55,239 nt of DNA from an uncultured Alphaproteobacteria bacterium (GCA_949286465.1 CASECI010000048.1:1-55239); one strand, 5' to 3'; shown: positions 42,759 to 51,965, numbered from the stretch's first letter. A program made the numbers and translations. Notes: generated by a model from the sequence alone, not told the origin.

Positions 42759-43901
42759 ATGTCACAAGAGTTAAGCTCTATTGAAAAGAAAGAATGGCTC
42801 AGGTTATCACGTTCTGAAAATGTAGGTCCTATCACATTTAAAAACTTAATAGACTACTATAAAACGCCTGGAGAAGCTTTAAGGCATCTTTCTGATTTTG
42901 CAAAGAAAGGTGGACGTAAAAAAGACGTATTTGTGTGTTCAGATAGCTTAGCACAATCAGAAATAGAACAAGTTGAAAGATTGGGTGGGCAAATCATTGC
43001 TTCTTGTGAACCTGATTATCCAGAATTACTTAGATGTATTGAAGATGCTCCACCTGTTATCACAGTTCTCGGATATAGCACGTTATTAAAGAAAAATACA
43101 ATAGGGATTGTTGGAACGCGTAATGCTTCTTTAAATGGCAAAAATATGGCCAGGAAGTTATCTTTTGACTTATGTGAAAATGATTATGTTATTGTCTCTG
43201 GAATGGCAAGAGGGATTGATGCAGCTGCTCATGAAGGTGCTTTGGCTAATACAAGTGGAAAAGGGGGAACTATTGCTGTCTTAGGAACAGGAGTCGATGT
43301 TGTTTATCCTGCTGAAAACAGAAATATTTATAATGAGCTTTTACAAAGAGGCGCTATTTTATCAGAATTTCCTTTGTCGTCTCAACCGTTCCCGAGTAAT
43401 TTTCCAAGACGAAATAGAATTATATCGGGCCTTTCTAAGGGCCTACTCGTTATCGAGGCAAATAGTAAGTCGGGCTCTTTAATTACAGCCCAAAGAGCTA
43501 TGGAGCAAAAAAGAACCGTTTTTGCGGTTCCAGGAAATCCTCTAGACATGAGAAGTCAAGGGCCTAATTTATTGTTAAAACAAGGAGCTCATTTAGTAGA
43601 GACCTCTCAAGATATTATAAACGTATTAAATGAATGTCATTTTTCAGAAATGGCAGATATATATCAAGACAAGATGAATGTATCTATGGTTAATCCGGAT
43701 ATATCCGATATAAAAGATGTTCGAGAATTAATCATAGAAAATCTGAGTCCAGATACGATTTTTGTTGACGAATTAATCAGAGAGTGTCATTTATCAGCAT
43801 CAGTGGTAAATGTTGTCCTCGTTGAGTTGGAATTAGCGGGGCGAATAGAGCGTTTTCCAGGAAATCGTGTAGCATTGATAGCAGATTCGAAGTTAGGGTA
43901 A
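42759..43901 (+). CDS. dprA: DNA processing protein DprA
   Basis: A 380-residue protein that binds incoming single-stranded DNA and loads RecA during natural transformation. An N-terminal SAM-like region precedes the Rossmann core: GIVGTRNAS, VSGMARGIDAAAHEGAL, VLGTGVDVVYPAENRNIY, PLSSQPFPSNFPRRNRIISGLSKGLLVIEA and RTVFAVPGNP. A DML1 winged-helix domain occupies the last 60 residues (DTIFVDELIRECHLSASVVNVVLVELELAGRIERFPGNRV). Embedded between plsY and topA, a frequent arrangement. No other competence gene is seen here. Confidence 0.96.
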   Translation: MSQELSSIEKKEWLRLSRSENVGPITFKNLIDYYKTPGEALRHLSDFAKKGGRKKDVFVCSDSLAQSEIEQVERLGGQIIASCEPDYPELLRCIEDAPPVITVLGYSTLLKKNTIGIVGTRNASLNGKNMARKLSFDLCENDYVIVSGMARGIDAAAHEGALANTSGKGGTIAVLGTGVDVVYPAENRNIYNELLQRGAILSEFPLSSQPFPSNFPRRNRIISGLSKGLLVIEANSKSGSLITAQRAMEQKRTVFAVPGNPLDMRSQGPNLLLKQGAHLVETSQDIINVLNECHFSEMADIYQDKMNVSMVNPDISDIKDVRELIIENLSPDTIFVDELIRECHLSASVVNVVLVELELAGRIERFPGNRVALIADSKLG

Positions 43902-43905
43902 GAAA

Positions 43906-46389
43906 ATGAAATTAGTTATAGTTGAATCTCCGGCAAAAGCCAAAACAATTAACAAATATTTAGGTTCTGATTATAAAGTTGTTGCTAGTTTTGGTCATGT
44001 TCGAGATTTACCTGCTAAAGATGGTTCTGTTCTTCCGGATAAAGATTTTGAAATGTTTTGGAGTGTGGATTCAAAAGGAGAAAAACACTTAAGAGATATT
44101 ATAACAGCTTTATCAAAGGCTGATGAAGTCTATTTGGCATCAGACCCTGATAGAGAAGGAGAAGCCATAGCATGGCATATTGTCCAAGAATTAAAACGTC
44201 GTAAAAAATTAAATGTTCCAGTTAAACGAGTTGTATTTAACGAAATTACGAAATCTGCAGTTACCGAAGCAATTAAGAATCCTCGTGAAATTGATATGAA
44301 TTTAGTTGATGCGTATTTGGCTCGTCGCGCATTAGATTATTTATTTGGTTTTACATTGTCTCCTGTTTTGTGGAGAAAGCTTCCAGGGAGTAAATCTGCA
44401 GGACGTGTTCAATCCGTTGCGCTTCGTCTTATTTGTGATCGTGAAAAAGAAATAGAAACCTTTAAAGCTCAAGAATATTGGACGATACAGGCTCTTTTAG
44501 AAACTTCAAATAAAGAACAGTTCAAAGCATCACTCAACTATGTTGATGGAAAAAAATTAGATAAGTTTGCTTATCCGACAAAAGAAAGTGCTTTATTGAT
44601 TAAAGAGCGCGTTCAAAAAGGAATATATAAAGTTGGACCTATAGAAAAGAAGCAAGTAAAGCGTAATCCAGCTCCTGCATTTACAACTTCTACCTTGCAA
44701 CAAGAAGCCTCTCGCAAACTTGGTTTTTCAGCTAAAAAGACTATGAAAATAGCTCAAGAACTTTATGAAGGTATAGATATTGGTGGAGAGACTGCAGGTT
44801 TAATTACTTATATGCGTACGGACGGGGTAGCTTTAGCTGAAGAAGCTATAACAGCAATGCGCGAATTTATTGAAAAAACATATGGAAAAGACTATTTACC
44901 CGAAAAACCTCGCTACTATAAAAATAAGGTTAAAAATGCACAAGAAGCTCATGAGGCTATTCGACCAACAAATATCAATCGTACGCCAGAAGAAATGAGG
45001 AAATTTTTAGATGCAGACCATCTAAAATTATACGAATTAGTGTGGAAAAGAGCTCTTGCATGTCAAATGGAAAATGCCCTTTTAAATAAGGTTTCTGTTG
45101 ATATCTTATCTCAAGATGAAAGTCTTGTTTTGCATACGACAGGGCAGACAATAGCTTTTCCAGGTTTTATAAAAGTTTATAAAGAAGACGTAGATGATGA
45201 TAAAGAAGAAGATAATACGGTTCTTCCTTTAATGAATACAGGGGAAGATGTTGCCTTGTGTGATGTTGCGGCTGATCAACATTTTACAGAACCACCACCT
45301 CGATATTCGGAAGCAAGCCTTGTTAAGAAAATGGAAGAATTAGGAATTGGTCGTCCTTCAACTTACGCTTCTATTTTATCCGTTTTACAAGAACGTAATT
45401 ATGTTCGATTAGAGAAAAAACGTTTTATTCCTGAAGATAGAGGTCGTGTTGTAACAGCTTTTTTAGAGAATTTTTTTAATAGATATGTCCAGTATGACTT
45501 TACAGCTAATCTAGAAAATCAGTTAGATGATATTACCTCTGGAATGGAGCAATGGAAAAAAGTTTTAGAGACTTTTTGGAAAAACTTTAATAACACAGTT
45601 CAAGAAGTTTCTCCTTGTAGAACCGCGGACGTCATAGAAAAAGTTGATGCAGCTATGGAACATCATTTATTCCCAACTGCAGAAAGTAGAGTCTGTCCTG
45701 AATGCCATACAGGTACCTTATCCTTAAAGGTTGGTCGTTTTGGAGCTTTTATCGGATGTTCTAATTATCCAGAATGTAAGTATACAAGACAATTTACGCA
45801 AGCATTAGAAGATGATGTAAAGACTTCAGATAACAATGAAGAAGAGACAAAAGATGTTTATTCTTTGGGGCAAGATTCATCTGGACAATCAATTGTAGTT
45901 AAAAAAGGTCCTTATGGTTGGTATGTTCAATCAGGTGAAGGTAAAGAAGCAAAGAGAGTTTCTTTACCAAAAATAATGGAGCCTCAAAATACTACGTTAG
46001 AACAAGCTCAAGGGTTATTAGCTCTTCCTCGTTTATTAGGTAAAGATCCAGAAACAGGCGATTCTATAGAAGTCTCAATCGGTCGATTCGGACCTTATGT
46101 CAAAAGAGCGAATCAATATCAATCCTTATCCCCCACGGATAATGTCTTAACAATCGATTTAAATAGAGCCTTATCTTTGTTATCAGAAAAACAGCCAAAA
46201 ACAGAGGCATTAGAAATTGGGGAATATGAGGGAGAGAAAATTCTTTTCTTAACAGGTCGATATGGGCCATATCTTAAATATGGGAAACAGAACATAGCTT
46301 TACCAAAGGCTTTAAAAGAGAGTAAAGAAAAGCTTACACAAGAAGAAGCAATTAAAATCATTCAAGAAAGTTTGAAAAAAACAAAATAA
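43906..46389 (+). CDS. topA: DNA topoisomerase I
   Basis: An 827-residue type IA topoisomerase relaxing negative supercoils. The TOPRIM start KLVIVESPAKAKTINKYLG, acidic DPDREGEA, and active-site Tyr in GLITYMRTDG are intact. After the core comes one four-cysteine zinc ribbon (CPECHTGTLSLKVGRFGAFIGCSNYPEC), followed by repeated TopA C-terminal modules (KKGPYGWYVQSG, IGRFGPYVKR, TGRYGPYLKYG) that replace the extra zinc fingers of E. coli. This layout is usual in alphaproteobacteria. Short gap from dprA. Confidence 0.97.
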   Translation: MKLVIVESPAKAKTINKYLGSDYKVVASFGHVRDLPAKDGSVLPDKDFEMFWSVDSKGEKHLRDIITALSKADEVYLASDPDREGEAIAWHIVQELKRRKKLNVPVKRVVFNEITKSAVTEAIKNPREIDMNLVDAYLARRALDYLFGFTLSPVLWRKLPGSKSAGRVQSVALRLICDREKEIETFKAQEYWTIQALLETSNKEQFKASLNYVDGKKLDKFAYPTKESALLIKERVQKGIYKVGPIEKKQVKRNPAPAFTTSTLQQEASRKLGFSAKKTMKIAQELYEGIDIGGETAGLITYMRTDGVALAEEAITAMREFIEKTYGKDYLPEKPRYYKNKVKNAQEAHEAIRPTNINRTPEEMRKFLDADHLKLYELVWKRALACQMENALLNKVSVDILSQDESLVLHTTGQTIAFPGFIKVYKEDVDDDKEEDNTVLPLMNTGEDVALCDVAADQHFTEPPPRYSEASLVKKMEELGIGRPSTYASILSVLQERNYVRLEKKRFIPEDRGRVVTAFLENFFNRYVQYDFTANLENQLDDITSGMEQWKKVLETFWKNFNNTVQEVSPCRTADVIEKVDAAMEHHLFPTAESRVCPECHTGTLSLKVGRFGAFIGCSNYPECKYTRQFTQALEDDVKTSDNNEEETKDVYSLGQDSSGQSIVVKKGPYGWYVQSGEGKEAKRVSLPKIMEPQNTTLEQAQGLLALPRLLGKDPETGDSIEVSIGRFGPYVKRANQYQSLSPTDNVLTIDLNRALSLLSEKQPKTEALEIGEYEGEKILFLTGRYGPYLKYGKQNIALPKALKESKEKLTQEEAIKIIQESLKKTK

Positions 46390-46464
46390 TTAATTTTTTG
46401 CTAGCCAAAATAAAAAAAAACAGGTATAACCCTGTCATCTAAAGAATAAGTTAAAGAGGAAAAA

Positions 46465-47559
46465 ATGTCAGATAAAAAAAGAATAGGCGTATTAACAAGT
46501 GGTGGTGACTGTTCAGGTTTAAATACAGCAATACGAGCAGTGACTTGCTCAGCATTAAGTAAAGGTTGGGATGTTTTTGGAATTTATAATGCAACAGATG
46601 GTTTGTTTGCTCGCCCAATGCGCTATAAACAATTTACTCATACAGACTTTGATTTTCCTTATGCCCGTTTAGGCGGAACGATGTTAGGAACCAACAACTC
46701 AGGTAATCCTAATCAACAACTAACTGCAGATGGAACATTAGAAGAGTTAACGGATGAACAATTAGTTGAACGTTTTCGTGATGGAGTGAAAGAGTTAGGA
46801 TTAGATGCTCTCGTTGTTATTGGCGGTGATGGCTCTATGGCTATTGTCAGCAAGTTTTGTCAACAGGCCGGAATTGCGATGGTCGGAATTCCCAAAACCA
46901 TTGATAATGATGCTCCGGCGACAGAGAATGCCATTGGATTTGCGACAGCAAGAAATATTGTAATGGAAGCTTTAGATAGATTAGATACGACAGCTAATTC
47001 TCATCAACGCATCATGATTGTAGAAGTAATGGGACGTGGGGCAGGTCATTTAGCTCTCGAAGGGGCAATAGCAGGAATGGCGGATATTTGTTTAATTCCT
47101 GAAATACCATATACCTATGAAGGTGTTGTTAAAAAATTAAGAGAAATTAGAGCAAGCGGCCGTAGTCATACATTAATGGTTGTTGCTGAAGGTATTAAAA
47201 CGCCTGAAGGGAAACATATATATGCAGCAAATGGTCGAACGTTTGCCGGTGTTGCGAATTATTTTACAGAACGTTTAAGTCAAGAACCCGATAAATTTAA
47301 TGTTCGTGCTAATATTCTTGGTCATGTACAAAGAGGTGGCACACCTATGGCTCAAGATCGCTTGTTAGCATCGGCTTTTGGGGTTCATGCAGTTGAATTA
47401 TTAGAAAAGGGGCATACAAATCGTATGGTCGTATGTCAAAAAGGCCGTATTACAGATATGGATCTAAAAGATGTATTGAAAATTGCACATACACCTGTTG
47501 ATCCGAATGGAGAAATGGTCAAAGTTGCAAGAGGACTTGGTATGTACATTGGTGAATAA
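46465..47559 (+). CDS. pfkA: 6-phosphofructokinase (group III type)
   Basis: A 364-residue phosphofructokinase that makes fructose 1,6-bisphosphate. GVLTSGGDCSGLN is the nucleotide loop, and GGDGS (Gly120-Ser124) and PKTIDND (Lys144) are the specificity sites. In this family Asp in place of Gly123 signals pyrophosphate use and Lys at 144 is typical of PPi enzymes and group III; here Gly123 occurs with Lys144, the mixed signature, which I read as more probably ATP-dependent. Sugar-binding blocks MIVEVMGRGAGHLALEGAIAG and GHVQRGGTPMAQDRLLA are present. Preceded by AGAGGA. Stand-alone gene. Confidence 0.92.
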   Translation: MSDKKRIGVLTSGGDCSGLNTAIRAVTCSALSKGWDVFGIYNATDGLFARPMRYKQFTHTDFDFPYARLGGTMLGTNNSGNPNQQLTADGTLEELTDEQLVERFRDGVKELGLDALVVIGGDGSMAIVSKFCQQAGIAMVGIPKTIDNDAPATENAIGFATARNIVMEALDRLDTTANSHQRIMIVEVMGRGAGHLALEGAIAGMADICLIPEIPYTYEGVVKKLREIRASGRSHTLMVVAEGIKTPEGKHIYAANGRTFAGVANYFTERLSQEPDKFNVRANILGHVQRGGTPMAQDRLLASAFGVHAVELLEKGHTNRMVVCQKGRITDMDLKDVLKIAHTPVDPNGEMVKVARGLGMYIGE

Positions 47560-47570
47560 GCCTTCATCAC

Positions 47571-47599
47571 TTGCAAAGATAAAAAAAATTACTTATACT
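47571..47599 (+). promoter_or_regulatory. Predicted promoter of the DUF465 gene
   Basis: TTGCAA (47571-47576), 17 bases, TATACT (47594-47599), about 35 bases before ATG 47634. One of the better matches in the window. Confidence 0.55.
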
Positions 47600-47633
47600 A
47601 AATAATGGATTAAATAAAAGAGGGAGTCGTAAA

Positions 47634-47813
47634 ATGAATACAGAAAAATTAGAAAAACACTTACAAGCATTGAAAGAAAAACATAAAGCACTTGATGTTC
47701 AAATAGATGAAGAAAATGCGCGTCCGGCTCCGAACGATACGCTTATACAAGAACTTAAGAAGCAGAAGTTAAAGATAAAAGAAGAAATTCAAGAAATTGA
47801 AGCTGGAAAATAA
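47634..47813 (+). CDS. Small DUF465 (YdcH-like) coiled-coil protein
   Basis: A 59-residue protein: MNTEKLEKHLQALKEKHKAL, then DVQIDEENARPAPNDTLIQE and a basic helix ending IQEIEAGK. This is the DUF465 pattern of two helices with a conserved acidic-Arg-Pro turn and L..LKKQKLKLKDEI. Members are abundant small cytosolic proteins of unknown function in proteobacteria. The reading frame is supported by an AGAGGGAG ribosome site, a good promoter and an immediately following terminator, so it is a monocistronic gene. Confidence 0.9.
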   Translation: MNTEKLEKHLQALKEKHKALDVQIDEENARPAPNDTLIQELKKQKLKIKEEIQEIEAGK

Positions 47814-47843
47814 AAAAAGAGCTCCTAATTAGGAGCTCTTTTT
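47814..47843. terminator. Bidirectional rho-independent terminator
   Basis: A perfect 13-bp inverted repeat (AAAAAGAGCTCCT and its complement) around AATT, with A-tract and T-tract flanks. It ends the DUF465 transcript directly after the stop codon and can also end the convergent minus-strand gene at 47862. Confidence 0.9.
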
Positions 47844-47861
47844 ATAAATATTTAACATTTA

Positions 47862-48629
47862 TTAAGAGGTAAATAAAAAAGAGATAGATTCTAATGTTTC
47901 TAAAATGAGCACTTTATTGTTTGTTTTTCTATCAATAGAATAAAAGGCTTCTTTATTTTCTAAGGCTGTACAGAAATATAAAAAATTAGAGTCTTCAGAA
48001 TAAGAGAACATCTTTAAATTAGATATAGGAAAAGAAAATATTTCTGTTTTGTCTAAAATAGAAACCGTTTTTAAGGTATTCCCATTCCAATAAGTAATTT
48101 CAGATTGTGCAGGAGATAAGGCAAAGTCAATAACATTTTGAGCTAAGATATCTTCATTTCCCTCTAAATTATATTTTATAAGTTGATTAAAATCATTGAT
48201 GAAAAAAATAGAGTTTGAAAGTTTACTCCATATGGGTCTTTTCATAAAAGCTTTTTTTTGCAAGACTTCTTTCCAATTTTTACGAAGTTTACGATAAATA
48301 ATAAGGGTGCCAAAAGGATAAGGACTTAATAAATCTGCTCGAATAGTAGCTAGATAAGTAAAATCTTTATTCAAAGAGGGATAATAATTATAACCGAAAG
48401 AAGTCATGATTTCACTACAAGAGGTATTAAAATCAGTGGAAGTCTTTATAATATGAGTATTTTCTCCATCAAATCTGACACCTGTCAAATATTTTGAATC
48501 AGCAGATATATTGGAAAAAGAGTTAAGTTTTTTGACTGGCAGAATACGACCGTCCTTCATTAAAGCGAACAGGCTATCGTTTTGATTAATAAAAAATAAG
48601 CGATAAGGCGTTAAAATAAAGTTAGACAT
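47862..48629 (-). CDS. Hypothetical protein, predicted beta-propeller-like
   Basis: A 255-residue protein with no signal peptide or membrane helix. I start it at ATG 48629 (MSNFIL), nine bases after AAGGA; an in-frame TTG at 48635 is the alternative. It is rich in short beta strands with aromatic and Asn-Gly or Asp turns, e.g. SADSKYLTGVRFDGEN, NKDFTYLATIRADL, WSKLSNSIFFINDFNQLIKYNLEGNE and YSEDSNFLYFCTALENKEAFYSIDRKT, which suggests a partial TolB- or WD-like propeller. I do not recognise a family. It is divergent from the MoxR operon. Confidence 0.6.
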   Translation of the reverse strand: MSNFILTPYRLFFINQNDSLFALMKDGRILPVKKLNSFSNISADSKYLTGVRFDGENTHIIKTSTDFNTSCSEIMTSFGYNYYPSLNKDFTYLATIRADLLSPYPFGTLIIYRKLRKNWKEVLQKKAFMKRPIWSKLSNSIFFINDFNQLIKYNLEGNEDILAQNVIDFALSPAQSEITYWNGNTLKTVSILDKTEIFSFPISNLKMFSYSEDSNFLYFCTALENKEAFYSIDRKTNNKVLILETLESISFLFTS

Positions 48630-48700
48630 TTGCAATTTTCCTTTTTTTATTTTATATTACTTTAAAAAAATGTATAGTCTTTTTATAAAGGGGAGTAAAA

Positions 48701-49663
48701 ATGTCAGAAGCTCAACAGAATTTTACAAAGTTAAAGGCTTATTTAAATGATGAAATTATAGGGCAAGAGCGTCTGATAGAACGTATGCTGATTACTTTGT
48801 TAGCCAATGGACACTTGATTGTTCAAGGAGCTCCCGGATTAGCAAAAACAAAAGCAATAAAAAAATTAGCATCAGCCATTGAGTGCGATTCTCACCGTAT
48901 TCAGTTTACACCAGATTTATTGCCAGCAGATATTACTGGATCTGATATTTATCGCCCTGAAACGGGTATGTTCGTTTTCCAAAAGGGCCCTATTTTCCAT
49001 AATTTGATTTTAGCAGATGAAATTAATAGAGCTCCCGCAAAAGTTCAGTCAGCTTTATTAGAAGCCATGGCAGAGAGACAAGTGACTGTTGGTTCAACAA
49101 CTTACATGTTGCCAGAATTATTTATGGTCATGGCTACTCAAAATCCAATAGAACATGAAGGAACTTATGCTTTGCCAGAGGCTCAATTAGATCGTTTTTT
49201 AATGTTTGTAACAATAGGTCATCCAGATATAGAATCTGAACGTAAAATATTAAGATTAGTTCGCAATGAAAATCGCATGGGTGATCGCCCTATCTTAGAA
49301 AAGATCACACAAAAGCAAGTGAAACAAGCCAAGGAAGAAGTTCAGTCTGTTCATTTGTCTCCTGAACTTGAAGAATATATAGTTCAATTTATAATGGCAA
49401 CGCGAAATCCCGGTTCTTATAGTGAAAAATTGGAAAATTTGGTTGAATATGGAGCTAGTCCTCGTGGAACGCTTGCATTAGATATTTGTTCTCGAGCTTG
49501 TGCTTGGTTAAGGGGAAAAGATTATGTAACTCCGGATCATATTCATGCCGTTATTCATGATATTTTAAGGCATCGTATTATTTTAACATATGAAGCAGAA
49601 GCTAAAGGTATTACTCCTGATATGTTTATTGATATGTTGCTTCAAGAGGTTCCATTACCATAA
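48701..49663 (+). CDS. MoxR-type AAA+ ATPase
   Basis: A 320-residue AAA+ ATPase. Walker A is GAPGLAKTK (with the AKT variant typical of MoxR), Walker B ILADEINRAP, then the family block KVQSALLEAMAERQVTVG and sensor ATQNPIEHEGTYALPEAQLDRF. MoxR proteins act as chaperones for complexes with VWA and DUF58 proteins, often under envelope stress or in metalloenzyme maturation. GGGGAG precedes the ATG and TATAGT at 48673-48678 may be a -10. First gene of a four-gene plus-strand run. Confidence 0.95.
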   Translation: MSEAQQNFTKLKAYLNDEIIGQERLIERMLITLLANGHLIVQGAPGLAKTKAIKKLASAIECDSHRIQFTPDLLPADITGSDIYRPETGMFVFQKGPIFHNLILADEINRAPAKVQSALLEAMAERQVTVGSTTYMLPELFMVMATQNPIEHEGTYALPEAQLDRFLMFVTIGHPDIESERKILRLVRNENRMGDRPILEKITQKQVKQAKEEVQSVHLSPELEEYIVQFIMATRNPGSYSEKLENLVEYGASPRGTLALDICSRACAWLRGKDYVTPDHIHAVIHDILRHRIILTYEAEAKGITPDMFIDMLLQEVPLP

Positions 49664-49675
49664 AAGGAAAAAAGG

Positions 49676-50605
49676 ATGCTTTCAAGAAATGAAGAAGCCA
49701 TTTCAGCAAGTTTAGAAAGTTTAATTAAAGATAAATTTCAAGTTTATAAATTATCTGTTCCTACAAATAAAAAAACAACAAGGACTTCGTCAGGAAATTA
49801 TAAATCTATCTTCAAGGGAAGAGGTATGGACTTTGATGAAGTCCGAGAATATAAAGAAGGCGACGATGTGCGCTTAGTTGACTGGAGAGTTACAGCTCGA
49901 CAAGGTAAAACTTTTACAAAAGTTTTTAAAGAAGAAAAAGAAAGGCATGTCTGTTTTATGGTTGATTTGCGCTCTTCTATGCGATTTGCAACAAAGCAAG
50001 CCTTTAAATCTGTTATCGCAGCACATATTACGGCTTTATTAGCATGGTCTTTTGCGGAAAAAGGAGATAAAATAGGGGGATTGATTTTATCAGATAAAGC
50101 TATGCAATCTTTTAAACCATCTAGATTAGAGCGTTCCTTAATGCGATTCCTCAATGAAATTAGTCTTAAAACACGGGAAAAAAACAATTTAAAACCTATT
50201 GATGAAGAAATTTCTTTACAAACAGCTTGTTGGAAATTAAGGCATAGCTGTAAAAGTGGAAATCTTGTATTCTTTATTAGTGATTTTGCTGACTTAACAG
50301 AAGATACGCTAAAGTGTTTTGCTTCTTTTTCTAAATCAAATGAAGTTATTTTAATTAATGTGTATGATGAGTTAGAAGGAACTTGTCCTCCTCCTAATGT
50401 TTATTCTGTTACAAATGGTAGTGAGAGATTATCTTTAGATATGCATAATTCTCAAGTAAAAAAAACTTTTGTTAATTATTTTCAGAAAAGATATCAGACA
50501 TTAAAAAATTTTTCCGCAAAATATGGGATTCATTATATTCCTGTTTCTACAAATATGAATTACGTTGATGTTGTTTCAAATGCTTTAAGAAAGAAATCAA
50601 GATGA
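49676..50605 (+). CDS. DUF58 protein, MoxR partner
   Basis: A 309-residue cytosolic protein of the DUF58 family with a degenerate VWA fold. The family signature is FKGRGMDFDEVREYKEGDDVRLVDWRVTARQGKTFTKVFKEE; the VWA-like part begins HVCFMVDLRSSMRFA (a partial MIDAS DxSxS, here DLRSS) and includes LVFFISDFADL. DUF58 genes nearly always follow moxR, as here, 12 bases downstream. Overlaps the DUF4381 gene by four bases. Confidence 0.92.
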   Translation: MLSRNEEAISASLESLIKDKFQVYKLSVPTNKKTTRTSSGNYKSIFKGRGMDFDEVREYKEGDDVRLVDWRVTARQGKTFTKVFKEEKERHVCFMVDLRSSMRFATKQAFKSVIAAHITALLAWSFAEKGDKIGGLILSDKAMQSFKPSRLERSLMRFLNEISLKTREKNNLKPIDEEISLQTACWKLRHSCKSGNLVFFISDFADLTEDTLKCFASFSKSNEVILINVYDELEGTCPPPNVYSVTNGSERLSLDMHNSQVKKTFVNYFQKRYQTLKNFSAKYGIHYIPVSTNMNYVDVVSNALRKKSR

Positions 50606-51054
50606 AATTAGATCTATCTGAATTAAAAGATATTCATATTCCGATTAAGCCAGATATTTTACCTTTATCATGGGGGTGGTGGTTATTGATTTGGATTGGA
50701 TTTATTTTTATTTTGTTCTCTATTTATTTAATTTATAAATATTTAACACATCCTAAAATATATGCCTTAAAGGAATTAAAAAGAATAGAAAAATTAGAAA
50801 ATAGGTACTTTTTAAAAGAAATTAATTCTCTTTTAAGAAGGATAGCTATTTATAAATATGGAGCTAAAAATGCAGCATCTCTTTATGGGGAGGAATGGCT
50901 TTCTTTTTTAAATCAGACACAAAAAGCATCTTTTTCAAAAAGATTTCTAGAACTTTTAGAAAAAAATATGTATGCTTCTAAGAGTGACCTTTCAAATCAA
51001 GATAAGAAAGAAATTTTAGATATCGCAAGAAAATGGATTAGAAATAATTTATAG
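50602..51054 (+). CDS. DUF4381 single-pass membrane protein
   Basis: A 150-residue protein: LDLSELKDIHIPIKPDILPLSWGWW, one membrane segment (LLIWIGFIFILFSIYLIYKYL, about residues 29-49), then a cytosolic helical domain with IYALKELKRIEKLENRYFLKEINSLLRRIAIYKYG and GEEWLSFLNQT, which are DUF4381 marks. In BatA-type MoxR operons this gene stands between DUF58 and the VWA-membrane gene. Here the next gene is not a VWA gene. ATGA overlap with DUF58. Confidence 0.9.
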   Translation: MKLDLSELKDIHIPIKPDILPLSWGWWLLIWIGFIFILFSIYLIYKYLTHPKIYALKELKRIEKLENRYFLKEINSLLRRIAIYKYGAKNAASLYGEEWLSFLNQTQKASFSKRFLELLEKNMYASKSDLSNQDKKEILDIARKWIRNNL

Positions 51055-51063
51055 GAGGCTGAA

Positions 51064-51894
51064 ATGGAAACTGCAGATAGCTTATTAAAGGCAATAGCTC
51101 ATTTAACTGGAGAAAACCTAGAAGATTTAGAAAAAGAACATTCTACTCCGGTTGCTAATCCAGAAATTCAAAAGCATTTAAAAAGTAAGAATATTTTAGC
51201 CTCTGGTATTTCTGTTTTGGCAGAAGTCGATTACACATCTCTATCTGGGAAAAAACAACATAGGGATATTGTTATTCGTCGTGTGATAAGAAGTGGAAAA
51301 GATATTTTTATGGATGCTTTTTGTTTAGAAATAAAAGCTCCTCGGTTGATTAAAATTTCAAACATTCAAAAAATAAAAGATAAGAAAAGTTCAAAAGAGT
51401 ATGATAATCCGTTCGACTTTTTAGAAAATCAACTCGGCATTGAGTTAGAAGAGAAAAAATCTTCAAGTTCTTTTGATTTGAATAGTATTCAGTCCCCATT
51501 ACAGGCTTCATCATCTTCTAAAGGAGAGTTAAAGACAGCTATCGCTCGGACTCGTAATGAAATTACAGCTCTTATGTTTATTGCTGGAGTAGATGGGAAA
51601 CGCCAACAAGAGGAATTTTCTCAAATAGCACAGTATGTTCATCGTCGTTGTCCGGATTTAGTTTTTAAAGATGAGGACTTATATCAATATTTGATGATGC
51701 TTTACCCGGATCAAGAGAGTTTTTATCAATCCATGGAGAGAATTTTAGGAAATGAAGGATGGGTTGTAAAACTTTTCCTAGAGCATTTAATACATCTCAT
51801 TTCCAGTGATGGAACAATAGATGAAAAAGAACGTATTTTCCTTGCAGAAATAATGACAATCTTGAAAAATGAAGGTTTTGTTATAAAGTTTTAA
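51064..51894 (+). CDS. WYL-like plus TerB-like domain protein
   Basis: A 276-residue cytosolic protein. Residues 50-107 read as a divergent WYL domain (VDYTSLSGKKQHRDIVIRRV, FMDAFCLEIKAPRLIKISNIQKI), without the WYL triplet itself. A Ser-rich linker follows, and residues 160-272 look like a TerB fold, ending LIHLISSDGTIDEKERIFLAEIMTILK with the acidic pair DG..DEKE that binds metal in TerB proteins. No DNA-binding domain is seen, so it is not a standard WYL repressor. It takes the place of VWA genes at the end of the MoxR operon, nine bases after DUF4381, behind an AGGAGG site. Domain calls are by eye. Confidence 0.68.
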   Translation: METADSLLKAIAHLTGENLEDLEKEHSTPVANPEIQKHLKSKNILASGISVLAEVDYTSLSGKKQHRDIVIRRVIRSGKDIFMDAFCLEIKAPRLIKISNIQKIKDKKSSKEYDNPFDFLENQLGIELEEKKSSSSFDLNSIQSPLQASSSSKGELKTAIARTRNEITALMFIAGVDGKRQQEEFSQIAQYVHRRCPDLVFKDEDLYQYLMMLYPDQESFYQSMERILGNEGWVVKLFLEHLIHLISSDGTIDEKERIFLAEIMTILKNEGFVIKF

Positions 51895-51907
51895 TTTAAT
51901 TAAGAAG

Positions 51908-51936
51908 TTGATTTTTTATAAGTGCTGTTCTATGAT
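51908..51936 (+). promoter_or_regulatory. Predicted promoter of gltX
   Basis: TTGATT (51908-51913), 17 bases, TATGAT (51931-51936), 30 bases before ATG 51966. It overlaps a small inverted repeat (AGTGCT 51921-51926 and AGCACT 51939-51944) that covers the spacer and the initiation site and could be an operator. Confidence 0.5.
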
Positions 51937-51965
51937 GAAGCACTCAAAAATTAGTGGATAGAAAA

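Noticed and set aside
46412..46435. Hairpin ACAGG/CCTGT beside an A-run between topA and pfkA
   Set aside because: It is a five-base stem and would only terminate minus-strand transcription, where no gene exists; not convincing for topA.
51921..51944. AGTGCT/AGCACT hairpin as a terminator before gltX
   Set aside because: The stem is short, the loop is 12 bases and no T-run follows on the plus strand; it is better treated as a possible operator over the gltX promoter.
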